Of a DNA stretch of 6,356 nucleotides, positions 1 through 6,040 are shown piece by piece. The stretch is from the NCBI GenBank assembly GCA_900758315.1, contig CAAERF010000029.1:1-6356 (forward strand), in the 5' to 3' direction. The notes beneath the pieces are model-generated. The model did not search any database. It saw nothing but the letters and a program-made list of their open reading frames with translations, and had not been told where the DNA came from. This DNA comes from an uncultured Oscillospiraceae bacterium. Its GTDB lineage: Bacteria > Bacillota > Clostridia > Oscillospirales > Oscillospiraceae. Each line of letters begins with the position of its first letter. Within the stretch, counting starts at the first letter, position 1. A program made the position numbers and the translations under genes.

Positions 1-2084
1 AGGCTGTGTCCCACAAAATCGCCGGGGCGCTCGTCGTTGAAAATGTAGTAGAAGTTTTCAAGGATTCTGCCGGTATCATCGTCCGGGTACACCTCACGGG
101 TATAAATGGCTTCATAGTTGGCCGGGTCAGGCGGTGCGGCCAGACTGCCGAGGCTGGCAAAACGCAGCTCGACCGGCGCGTCCCGGCGCAGTTGATAGAT
201 CGCCATAGAATCGGTGGGGCTGTTCAAAAAGCGCTGTTCCACATCACGGGGCGGGATATGGCCTTTGACCGCATCCCAATCCGGTTGTGTGATCCCGAAC
301 ATTCCGTCATGCTTGATGATGTCCTCGGCCTCAAAAACCATTTCCTCGGCGTTGTCGGGATGGAGCATATAAACCGTGATGTCATGCTCCAGCAGCTCCA
401 GCGCCCGGTCTTTGGAAAGCGGGAGCATATCGCCGTCCAGATACCCATAGCTGCGCATATCGTCCACCGTCAGCGTGGGGTCGGGCATCGGGGTGGCCTG
501 TTCCAGCTCTGGCGAAGTTGGAAGTGTGCCTGCGGCACGAGAACCGGCCTCCTCGTGAACAACCTGATTGTCGTCCGATGACAATTCGAGTGAGTACAAA
601 ATCCCTGCAAACTTGTTTGACAAAACTTCAAACGGCACGGTCTTATCATAGCCATGTGTTTCGCAGATACGAATCGCAGCCGCCAAAAGAAAGTTTACAT
701 CATCGTCATGTACTGTTCCGCTTTCCAGAAGGTGTAGAGTGTCCTTGTCGTAAAGTTCATAGGCATATTTTGCACCATCTTCTGTTATGCGAAGATGCTT
801 GCTCCCACCATCAACCGCATACCAACGCTCATTAGCGTCGAGTTCCTTTAAGGAAGTGTGACTTTTCTGAAATGCCTCAACTTCCAACAGCAGCTCATTC
901 GCTCTGTGCGCGTATTCATCGCTCTGCTCAAGTGTTTCGGACAGGAAGCCTTTTATCTCATCTGCTCCTGTCAACAGATCTTCGTAGAAATGCTGGAGGC
1001 AATCTTCCTGACTTGCAAATTCGCTGAGAAAGGCAAGGCCATTCGCATCGAGATACAGCTCTGAAATGCTTTTTGCCAAGTCAGCCGCAGACATATTGCT
1101 GTTCTCTTTTAATTGGCTTTCCGCTTGCTCGGATTTCTCCACAGAAATGCCGCGCTCCCTGCAAATCTCCGCAAAATGCCGGTCAATGTCCGTAATCAGC
1201 TCGGAAGCCGTCTTGTTGATGGTTTCCAGACTGGCGCGAAGCTCTTTCAGCTCCTTGCCCTTTGACCATGTGGCGATATAGCCGAAGCTGTTTTCTCCCG
1301 TTTCAATGCCGTAATACTGGCAGACCGCATAGGAGATGCTTTCGGCCTCGACCTCCTCGGTGTTGCGACTCTTTTCTCCGGGGACAAGGATCGTCTCACC
1401 ATCGTCCGCAAGCTCTGTCATGTGTTCATAGTCGTGGAGCTTGGCGTGAGCAATCTCATGGACGGCGGCGCATACCGTCTGCACCTCACTCATACCGGCG
1501 CGGATGGTGATGCTCTGCGCCTTAATGCTGAAAAAGCCATCTGTGTCATGCGCAACGGGCTTTATCTCTATCGGAACGGGAGAAGCGCGGCGCAGCGCCT
1601 CCATGAAAACCTCATACTGCTGCACATTGCCGCTCAGATCAGCGGCAAGCTGGGGCAAGGGCTTTCCCGCAGTCTGTGACACATCAAAGACGGATACCAC
1701 CTTGAACATAGGGATTCGGATTTCCTTTTCCTCAATGATGGCCTTGCCATCCGCATCCAGCACCGGCGCATTGGTTTCCGGGTCGGTCTTGATTTCCTCG
1801 ACCTTTTTCTTATAGGGAGTAGGAGCGATGATGCGGATACCTTTTTCGCCTTTCAGGACGTTCCTGCCGAACTGATCGCGCCACTTGTTGAAGCCCGCCA
1901 CATGGGTGGCGTCGGGGCGCTGCATATAGATGAGCATGGTGTTGTTGACCGAGTAGCGGTGAAAGCGGCTCATGGTGGCAAGGTACTTCCGGTACTTATC
2001 GCTCTCGAACAGCTCCTTGATGCCGTTTTCGATGCTGTCAACGATTTCCCGCATCCGGTCTTTGTTGGTTTGCTTTTCAGCCAT
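1..2084 (-). CDS. ArdC-like antirestriction / zinc metallopeptidase protein with C-terminal YodL-like domain (3' end outside window)
   Basis: I translated this frame by hand from the ATG at 2084-2082; it stays open for 694 codons and leaves the window without a stop. The start is set by an AAAGGAG site six bases upstream. Residues 1-130 (YRKYLATMSRFHRYS, GFNKWRDQFGR, LKGEKGIRIIAP) match the ArdC/LtrC-type ssDNA-binding N-terminus of conjugative elements. HEIAH at 209-213, with a downstream EEVEAE (243-248) likely to supply the third ligand, gives a gluzincin-type zinc peptidase site. Residues 316-495 are a helical, charged segment coded by lower-G+C DNA. Residues 545-615 (start YGYLDGDMLPLSKD) are unassigned. 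From residue 627 (MAIYQLRRD through FNDERPGDFVGHSL) the sequence resembles the YodL family. ArdC proteins of plasmids bind ssDNA and counter host restriction; whether this one does so, or whether the peptidase site is active, is inferred. Such proteins often continue into DUF4316, which would lie outside the window. Confidence 0.85.
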   Translation of the reverse strand, partial: MAEKQTNKDRMREIVDSIENGIKELFESDKYRKYLATMSRFHRYSVNNTMLIYMQRPDATHVAGFNKWRDQFGRNVLKGEKGIRIIAPTPYKKKVEEIKTDPETNAPVLDADGKAIIEEKEIRIPMFKVVSVFDVSQTAGKPLPQLAADLSGNVQQYEVFMEALRRASPVPIEIKPVAHDTDGFFSIKAQSITIRAGMSEVQTVCAAVHEIAHAKLHDYEHMTELADDGETILVPGEKSRNTEEVEAESISYAVCQYYGIETGENSFGYIATWSKGKELKELRASLETINKTASELITDIDRHFAEICRERGISVEKSEQAESQLKENSNMSAADLAKSISELYLDANGLAFLSEFASQEDCLQHFYEDLLTGADEIKGFLSETLEQSDEYAHRANELLLEVEAFQKSHTSLKELDANERWYAVDGGSKHLRITEDGAKYAYELYDKDTLHLLESGTVHDDDVNFLLAAAIRICETHGYDKTVPFEVLSNKFAGILYSLELSSDDNQVVHEEAGSRAAGTLPTSPELEQATPMPDPTLTVDDMRSYGYLDGDMLPLSKDRALELLEHDITVYMLHPDNAEEMVFEAEDIIKHDGMFGITQPDWDAVKGHIPPRDVEQRFLNSPTDSMAIYQLRRDAPVELRFASLGSLAAPPDPANYEAIYTREVYPDDDTGRILENFYYIFNDERPGDFVGHS
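601..1140 (-). other. Low-G+C segment inside the ArdC/YodL gene
   Basis: Hand counting gives about 46% G+C over these 540 bases, against about 61% for 121-540 and 56% for 1201-1500 of the same gene. Codon use also shifts (TTA, TTG, ATA and AAA become common). It codes for residues of about 316-495, between the zinc-peptidase region and the C-terminal YodL-type part. The protein here is rich in Glu, Asp and Lys, begins near MSAADLAKSISELYLD, and ends near the ELSSDDNQ stretch. The boundaries fall close to apparent domain edges, which suggests a module acquired by recombination. The frame is intact across it. I cannot name the domain. Confidence 0.55.
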
Positions 2085-2090
2085 GATGAT

Positions 2091-2097
2091 CTCCTTT
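2091..2097 (-). promoter_or_regulatory. Ribosome binding site of the ArdC/YodL gene
   Basis: On the minus strand the sequence reads GAAAGGAG, then ATCATC, then ATG. The six-base spacing to the ATG at 2084 is near ideal and fixes the start. The site directly abuts the T-run of the hairpin upstream (2099-2104), with one base between, so hairpin formation or transcription termination would bear directly on expression. Confidence 0.8.
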
Positions 2098-2098
2098 C

Positions 2099-2145
2099 AA
2101 AAAATAGCGCCCCTGCGCAGAAGAAAACACATCCTGCACAGGGGC
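2099..2145 (-). terminator. Intrinsic terminator or attenuator immediately before the ArdC/YodL gene
   Basis: In the direction of transcription the arms are GCCCCTGTGCAG (2145-2134) and CTGCGCAGGGGC (2120-2109). They give seven perfect base pairs, one C-A mismatch, and four more pairs, around a 13-base loop. GCTA and then six T residues (2104-2099) follow. This is the layout of a Rho-independent terminator. It stops one base before the Shine-Dalgarno site of the next gene, and I see no promoter between the two, so transcription of that gene must read through it. That fits a conditional terminator (attenuator) better than a simple operon end. It could also be a partial terminator that only sets dosage. 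Confidence 0.65.
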
Positions 2146-2150
2146 AATTC

Positions 2151-2183
2151 TCCGCAGATAGATGTTGTTTTCGGGCTTGCGGA
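2151..2183. repeat. Small inverted repeat in the leader
   Basis: TCCGCA at 2151-2156 is a perfect inverted copy of TGCGGA at 2178-2183, with 21 bases between. It is short and could be chance. It lies between the two terminator-like hairpins, so it may be part of one folded leader. Confidence 0.3.
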
Positions 2184-2215
2184 TAGAATGTCTCAGCCCC
2201 TTGGGATTTCGCATG

Positions 2216-2244
2216 GAAAAAGCCTTGCAGCATGGGGCTTTTTC
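2216..2244 (-). terminator. Terminator-like hairpin just after the Cys-rich VLP gene
   Basis: GAAAAAGCC (2216-2224) and GGCTTTTTC (2236-2244) form a perfect nine-base inverted repeat around an 11-base loop. It begins five bases past the TAG stop of the VLP gene (2252-2250). On the minus strand it reads as an A-run, a short GC stem, and a T-run, the form of a bidirectional intrinsic terminator. The GC core is only three to four pairs, so it may be weak and leak. Confidence 0.5.
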
Positions 2245-2249
2245 GGCCT

Positions 2250-2615
2250 CTATTTGCGGAGGTTCCAGTATTGTTCACGCTTCCGTTTGGCGTCCTGCTT
2301 TCGGCGCTCCTGCTTGGCGCAGACCGGGCAATACTTGGCGCGGTTGGAGGAAGAATAGACCGGCTTACCGCAGACGGCGCAGCGCTTTCCCGGCCTTTCC
2401 CGCATCACGTCGGCCAGCAGCTCATGGTCGGCGGGAAGCACCGCGTTTCGGAACCAGTTGCACAGCAGCGAGTAGGAAATACCCTGTACGCAGACGCAAG
2501 GCTCTCCATCATCCAGCGCGAGGCAGTTGCCGTGATCATAATTACAGCAGAGCTTCCGAATGAGCTTTTTGGAGCGGCGGAGCTGCTTGTGATCCATACG
2601 CGGCGCATCAGCCAT
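2250..2615 (-). CDS. Cysteine-rich VLP-domain protein
   Basis: This 121-residue protein has ten cysteines. The N-terminal half (LIRKLCCNYDHGNC, CVCVQGISYSLLCNWF, then LPADHELL) matches the Cys_rich_VLP family, which is known mainly from conjugative elements of Firmicutes and has no established function. The second half carries CAVC (79-82) and CPVC (96-99), a likely four-Cys zinc ribbon, followed by a strongly basic tail (ERRKQDAKRKREQYWNLRK). This suggests nucleic-acid binding; that is inference. Its ATG (2615-2613) overlaps the topB stop by eight bases and has no clear Shine-Dalgarno sequence, so translation probably depends on ribosomes finishing topB. An in-frame ATG at 2597 is a possible later start. 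The cytoplasmic location is inferred from the absence of a signal peptide. Confidence 0.85.
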   Translation of the reverse strand: MADAPRMDHKQLRRSKKLIRKLCCNYDHGNCLALDDGEPCVCVQGISYSLLCNWFRNAVLPADHELLADVMRERPGKRCAVCGKPVYSSSNRAKYCPVCAKQERRKQDAKRKREQYWNLRK

Positions 2616-4650
2616 TGTCGAACATCATCTTATAGCCCGTGCGCTGTCCATCGTCCTCCAGAAGAACGCTGGCATCATAGGTTTTCCCGGTCTTTTCGGA
2701 GTAGCAGCCTTTCAGCGGGGCGCGGCCATTTTTCAAAAGCGCAGCGGCAAGGGATTTTGTCAGCACCTTTTTCTTGGCGGTGAAAAAGCGGCTGTTTTTC
2801 CAGAGAACAAAGGAACAGGCACGGTTCTCGCAGAAAAAGCCTTTCGGTGATTCCGTCACCTCGGCTCCGCAGCGGGGACACTTGCCGACCACCTCACGCC
2901 CGGAGGGGAACAGGACTTCCGTACCGGGGATGGGTTTGTAGGTCTGCACCAGCTCATGTAGCATGGCGGCGATCCCATCCATGAAGCTGTCCGGGGCGAT
3001 TTCGCCGCGCTCGATCTCTTTCAGGCGGTGCTCCCATTCAGCGGTGAGCTGCGGAGACTGGAGCTGTTCAGGCAGAACGGTGATAAGCGCCGTGCCGGTG
3101 GAGGTGGGCAGCAGATTTGTGATCTTTTTGGACTTCCTGCGCTCCACAAAACCGGAGGACACCAGCTTTTCAATGATACCGGAGCGGGTCGCCGGGGTTC
3201 CGATGCCCTTGCGCTCGGCATCATCTGGCATATCCTCCTTGCCCGCGTTTTCCATCGCGGCCAGCAGCGTATCCTCGGTGAAATGCTTGGGCGGCGTGGT
3301 TTTTCCGGTCTTGACCGACGCGGCAGATACGGAAAGCGTCTGATTATCCGTTACCACCGGCAGCGCGGGCGCTGCCTCCGTCTGCTCCTGCTCATAGCGC
3401 TTCCAGCCGGGAGCAAGGACGGTTTTGCCCTTGGCGGTGAAGCTCAGACCGGCACAGTCCACCGTAATGACCGTTTCTGCGTAGCGATGTGGTTCATCCA
3501 CCGCACGAAGCAAGCCTCTTGCCGCCAGCTTCAGCACCTCGCGTTCGCCCAGCGGCAGAGAGGCCATATCTACCTTTTCCGCGCTGATGGTGGGAACAAT
3601 GGCGTGGTGATCGGTGACTTTTTTACTGCTGCATACCTGCTTGGCGCAGATGGTCGGCGGCTTCTCCATGCCGCAGACAGCGGCAGCGGCGGCGACAAGG
3701 CCGGGGACGCTGCCCTCCATATCGTCGGTCAGATAGCGGCTGTCGGTGCGCGGGTAGGTACAGAGCTTCTTTTCATAGAGCGCTTGGAGATAGTCGAGGG
3801 TCTGCTGAGAGGTGTAGCCGAGAACGCGGTTGGCGTCGCGCTGGAGGGAGGTCAAATCGTAGAGCGCGGGCGCTTTCTCAGACTTTTCCTTGCGCTCCAC
3901 GCTTTTGACGGTTACTGCCTTGCCCTTGCAGGCGTTGGCGATGGCGTCGGCGTCCTTCCTGTCCTTCATTCGGCCTGTCGTGGCGGGAAAGCCGCAATCG
4001 AGCTGGACGGTGTAGAACGGTTCTGCCACAAATGCGGAGATCTCCGCCTCGCGCTGTACCAGCAGCGCCAGCGTGGGCGACATGACGCGCCCAATGTTCA
4101 ATGTGCGGCCATACGTCAGGGAGAAATACCGCGTGGCGTTGATACCAACCAGCCAATCAGCCTTGGCGCGGCACAGCGCAGATTGATGCAGGCCGTCATA
4201 GTCGCGCCCAGACTTAAGCTGCTGGAAGCCGTTGCGGATGGCATCATCCTCCATCGAAGAAATCCAAAGCCGCAGAATCGGCTTGGAGCATCCCGCAAGG
4301 CAGTAAACCGTGCGGAAGATCAGCTCACCCTCGCGCCCAGCGTCGCAGGCGTTGACCACCTCTGCCACATCCTCCCGGCGCACCAGCTCCCGCAGAATGT
4401 CAAACTGCTTCTGCTTTTCAGAGCGGACGATGAAGCGGAATGAGATAGGAATGATGGGCAGCGCTGCCAGCGTCCATTTGGCGTCATCGGCATTGTAAAC
4501 GGCGGCGTCGGCCAGCTCTGCCAGATGCCCGAAACACCACGACACGATGTACCCGCTGCCCTCCAGATACCCGTCATGCCGTGATTTAGCACCCAGCACG
4601 GCGGCGATGCTCTGCGCCACGGATGGCTTTTCGGCAATCACAAGGCGCAT
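2608..4650 (-). CDS. topB: DNA topoisomerase III (type IA)
   Basis: This 680-residue protein is a complete type IA topoisomerase, which relaxes or decatenates DNA by passing strands through a single-strand break. The TOPRIM domain is at the N-terminus, with Glu7 in IAEKPS and DAGREGE at 103-109. The second Asp of the usual DxD is Gly, as is common in Bacillus-type TopB. The active-site tyrosine is Y299 in LCTYPRTDS, and the conserved GIGTPATRS lies at 482-490. A C-terminal zinc ribbon is seen at C591, C594, C607 and C612. The length is close to that of other ICE-borne TopB proteins. A GGAGG (4662-4658) seven bases before the ATG lies inside the upstream 62-residue gene, whose end overlaps topB by 13 bases. 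It overlaps the VLP gene downstream by eight. In ICEs this enzyme probably handles topology during strand transfer or replication of the excised circle. Confidence 0.96.
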   Translation of the reverse strand: MRLVIAEKPSVAQSIAAVLGAKSRHDGYLEGSGYIVSWCFGHLAELADAAVYNADDAKWTLAALPIIPISFRFIVRSEKQKQFDILRELVRREDVAEVVNACDAGREGELIFRTVYCLAGCSKPILRLWISSMEDDAIRNGFQQLKSGRDYDGLHQSALCRAKADWLVGINATRYFSLTYGRTLNIGRVMSPTLALLVQREAEISAFVAEPFYTVQLDCGFPATTGRMKDRKDADAIANACKGKAVTVKSVERKEKSEKAPALYDLTSLQRDANRVLGYTSQQTLDYLQALYEKKLCTYPRTDSRYLTDDMEGSVPGLVAAAAAVCGMEKPPTICAKQVCSSKKVTDHHAIVPTISAEKVDMASLPLGEREVLKLAARGLLRAVDEPHRYAETVITVDCAGLSFTAKGKTVLAPGWKRYEQEQTEAAPALPVVTDNQTLSVSAASVKTGKTTPPKHFTEDTLLAAMENAGKEDMPDDAERKGIGTPATRSGIIEKLVSSGFVERRKSKKITNLLPTSTGTALITVLPEQLQSPQLTAEWEHRLKEIERGEIAPDSFMDGIAAMLHELVQTYKPIPGTEVLFPSGREVVGKCPRCGAEVTESPKGFFCENRACSFVLWKNSRFFTAKKKVLTKSLAAALLKNGRAPLKGCYSEKTGKTYDASVLLEDDGQRTGYKMMFDNG

Positions 4651-4826
4651 GGTGCAGCCTCCATTCTCTTTACGTCACGGTAACAGGGACGAACGCAGCT
4701 CTGCCCGAAGCGCTTACAGCCATAGCAGAAGTGTTCCTTGGCAGCGGCGGGAGGGCTGTCCTCCCGCGCTGCTTTCGGCTTCTGCATCATCAGTCGTTCC
4801 AGCGGATTGTTGGTGAAATATCTCAT
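4638..4826 (-). CDS. Small Cys-motif protein, function unknown
   Basis: This 62-residue protein starts MRYFTNNPLERLMMQ and has a compact Cys cluster: C34, C37, C44 and C48 in CYGCKRFGQSCVRPC, with a further Cys at 60. The CxxC-x6-CxxxC spacing could hold a metal, probably zinc, but this is unproven. It has no signal peptide or membrane segment. A GGAGG (4841-4837) ten bases before the ATG supports translation, and the ATG overlaps the TGA of the DUF4366 gene in an ATGA junction. The end overlaps topB by 13 bases and carries the topB ribosome binding site. I recall similar small frames ahead of topB in other gut-Firmicute ICEs, but no function for them. The tight packing argues that it is a real gene. 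Confidence 0.7.
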   Translation of the reverse strand: MRYFTNNPLERLMMQKPKAAREDSPPAAAKEHFCYGCKRFGQSCVRPCYRDVKRMEAAPCAL

Positions 4827-5791
4827 GCGTCTGTATCCTCCGTAGTATCCTGTTCCGGTTCGTCCTCATACGGCTCAAACTCATATTCGTCCTCGCCGTA
4901 GTCATAATCGTCCAGATCGGCGCTGCCCTTGGTCTGCGGCTTGGCCTTTTTCTGCTTGAAAATGTAGAACGCTGCACCGCCGCCCAGCGCGACGATCAGC
5001 AGAACGACAAGGATGCCGCCCACGCCGCTCTTTTTCTCCGGTTCCTCGGCGGCGGATTCTGTCGGCTCGGTGGGGACTTCGGGCTTTGCCTCCTTGCCCA
5101 CGCACTCGGTCATGTTGACCGCGCAGACGGGGCAGGATGTATTGACCGTACCGGCCACGCATTTTGTGGTGCAGGAGCAAGTGGCGGGCGTTTCTTCCTC
5201 GCCGGTCAGCGCCATCAGGTCAGCCTCATCCACCTGATTCAAGAAATGGACGGTTTCTTCGCCCTCATCGTCGCGGTCAATAATCATGTAAAATACGTTA
5301 CCATTCTTGCTTTCCAACGTAATGAACTGTTTTCCTGCCTTGGTGCTGGTGCCAATATCGTCGATCAGCGTCAGATTGCCGTCCGGTGTCAGCGCGTCGC
5401 TGCCGCCCGTCATGCTGCCGATGCTCACGGTGCTGTCGGCGGCGTCGGTAACGGTCAGATAGCCGCCGTACACATAGCCCACACGGGCGGGCAGCAGGAT
5501 TTTTACCCAATCGCCGTCCCTGCCAATCACATCGACCACCGTGCCGTTGGGGAGCTGCGTAAACGCGGTGTTGTCCAGTCCCGCGCCGGTGCGGACATTC
5601 AAGTTGCCGCCGTTGGTCGTGACCGTGCCGATCTGTTTTGTTTCCTGTGCGTCTGCGGCGCTGCTTTCGGCGGTGAGCAGCGCATCATCAGGATAATCAC
5701 CGCCGCTGGCAAAGGCGGAAACAGGGAGAATCCCGATGCACAGGAGCATCAGCAGCAGGCTGATAAAAATGCGCGGTGTGTTTTTAGTCAT
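4823..5791 (-). CDS. DUF4366 / CD1107-type membrane protein with SH3b domain
   Basis: This 322-residue surface protein has a signal peptide (residues 1-29, hydrophobic core ISLLLMLLCIGILPV, likely cut after AFA). It is followed by a bacterial SH3 domain at about 55-116 (NLNVRTGAGLDN through GYVYGGYLTV). Next is a DUF4366 region from about 133 (LTLIDDIGTSTKAG, NVFYMIIDRDDEGEETVHFL). Six cysteines follow at 205, 207, 211, 220, 223 and 230, then a Pro/Glu spacer and one membrane helix (257-279). A cytoplasmic tail begins with Lys residues and then becomes strongly acidic (17 of 32 residues from 291 to 322). The implied topology is N-terminus outside, tail inside. SH3b domains usually bind peptidoglycan, so with the upstream NlpC/P60 gene it probably belongs to the wall-facing part of the conjugation apparatus. 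AAAAGGAGG (5809-5801) lies nine bases before the ATG. It overlaps the DUF4315 gene by eight bases. Confidence 0.9.
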   Translation of the reverse strand: MTKNTPRIFISLLLMLLCIGILPVSAFASGGDYPDDALLTAESSAADAQETKQIGTVTTNGGNLNVRTGAGLDNTAFTQLPNGTVVDVIGRDGDWVKILLPARVGYVYGGYLTVTDAADSTVSIGSMTGGSDALTPDGNLTLIDDIGTSTKAGKQFITLESKNGNVFYMIIDRDDEGEETVHFLNQVDEADLMALTGEEETPATCSCTTKCVAGTVNTSCPVCAVNMTECVGKEAKPEVPTEPTESAAEEPEKKSGVGGILVVLLIVALGGGAAFYIFKQKKAKPQTKGSADLDDYDYGEDEYEFEPYEDEPEQDTTEDTDA

Positions 5792-6023
5792 GGTTCAACG
5801 CCTCCTTTTCCGAAGTGGCCGGTGCAGGCGCGGCCTGCATACGGCGGAACAGCTCGGCAAACTGCTCCATCGTCATGCCGTTCTCACGCACCATGCCGAT
5901 GATGTCGGTGTCCTCCAGCTCACGAATCTGCTTTTCCAGCTCGCGGTTGCGGCCTTGCAGATCGGAAATTTTGCCTTTGTTCTTCTCCAGCTCTCCACGG
6001 AGCTTCATAATTTTCGGGTTCAT
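5784..6023 (-). CDS. DUF4315 family coiled-coil protein
   Basis: This protein has 79 residues when started at ATG 6023. The first 40 residues (MNPKIMKLRGELEKNKG, then ISDLQGRNRELEKQIRELE) are charged with hydrophobic heptad spacing, typical of a coiled coil. They are followed by DTDIIGMVRENGMTMEQFAELF, a pattern shared with DUF4315 proteins, which sit between NlpC/P60 and DUF4366 genes in Firmicute ICEs. An in-frame GTG at 6032 is only one base from the AAAGGAG site, too close to be used, so the ATG ten bases away is preferred. The coding sequence overlaps the DUF4366 start by eight bases. The function is unknown; a small cytoplasmic assembly or scaffold factor is inferred from the coiled coil and the neighbours. 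Confidence 0.88.
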   Translation of the reverse strand: MNPKIMKLRGELEKNKGKISDLQGRNRELEKQIRELEDTDIIGMVRENGMTMEQFAELFRRMQAAPAPATSEKEALNHD

Positions 6024-6033
6024 ATCGTTCACT

Positions 6034-6040
6034 CTCCTTT
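6034..6040 (-). promoter_or_regulatory. Ribosome binding site of the DUF4315 gene
   Basis: AAAGGAG at 6040-6034 shares bases with the TAA stop of the NlpC/P60 gene (6041-6039). It is ten bases from ATG 6023 and one base from GTG 6032. It decides in favour of the ATG and implies coupled translation of the two genes. Confidence 0.75.

Larger units (their letters stand above)
2098..2249 (-). promoter_or_regulatory. Structured leader region between the VLP gene and the ArdC/YodL gene
   Basis: This stretch holds no gene I can support. It contains the two hairpins listed separately, plus a six-base inverted repeat (TCCGCA at 2151-2156 and TGCGGA at 2178-2183). The minus-strand AGGGGC at 2201-2196 could pair with GCCCCT at 2145-2140, the base of the second hairpin, or in part with GCCCC at 2238-2234 in the first, so alternative folds are possible. 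I found no convincing -35/-10 pair on the minus strand. A short leader peptide is not evident: the overlapping open frame starting at 2278 runs 115 bases into the downstream gene. Confidence 0.4.

Noticed and set aside
6..581. 191-codon open frame on the plus strand at the left edge
   Set aside because: Antisense to the continuous ArdC/YodL frame, which carries recognisable domains. The translation is low-complexity, His/Arg/Val rich and without any motif.
2100..2250. A sigma-70-type promoter for the ArdC/YodL gene
   Set aside because: No -35/-10 pair with acceptable spacing on the minus strand; the nearest T/A-rich block is the terminator T-run, too close to the ribosome binding site to serve as a -10 element.
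1970..2278. 102-codon minus-strand frame spanning the intergenic gap, considered as a leader peptide
   Set aside because: It runs 115 bases into the ArdC/YodL coding region in another frame and starts inside the VLP gene. It has no good ribosome binding site and covers both terminator hairpins.
2232..2783. 183-codon plus-strand frame
   Set aside because: Antisense to the VLP gene and the end of topB; no motif, and composition typical of a shadow frame.
3028..4443. 471-codon open frame on the plus strand
   Set aside because: It lies wholly antisense to topB, whose motifs and ribosome binding site are clear. The protein has no recognisable domain, and long antisense frames are expected in G+C-rich genes.
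5246..5902. 218-codon plus-strand frame
   Set aside because: Antisense to the DUF4366 and DUF4315 genes, both well supported on the minus strand.
6024..6032. GTG at 6032 as the start of the DUF4315 protein
   Set aside because: Only one base separates it from the AAAGGAG site; ATG 6023 has ten-base spacing and matches the MNPK start usual in the family.
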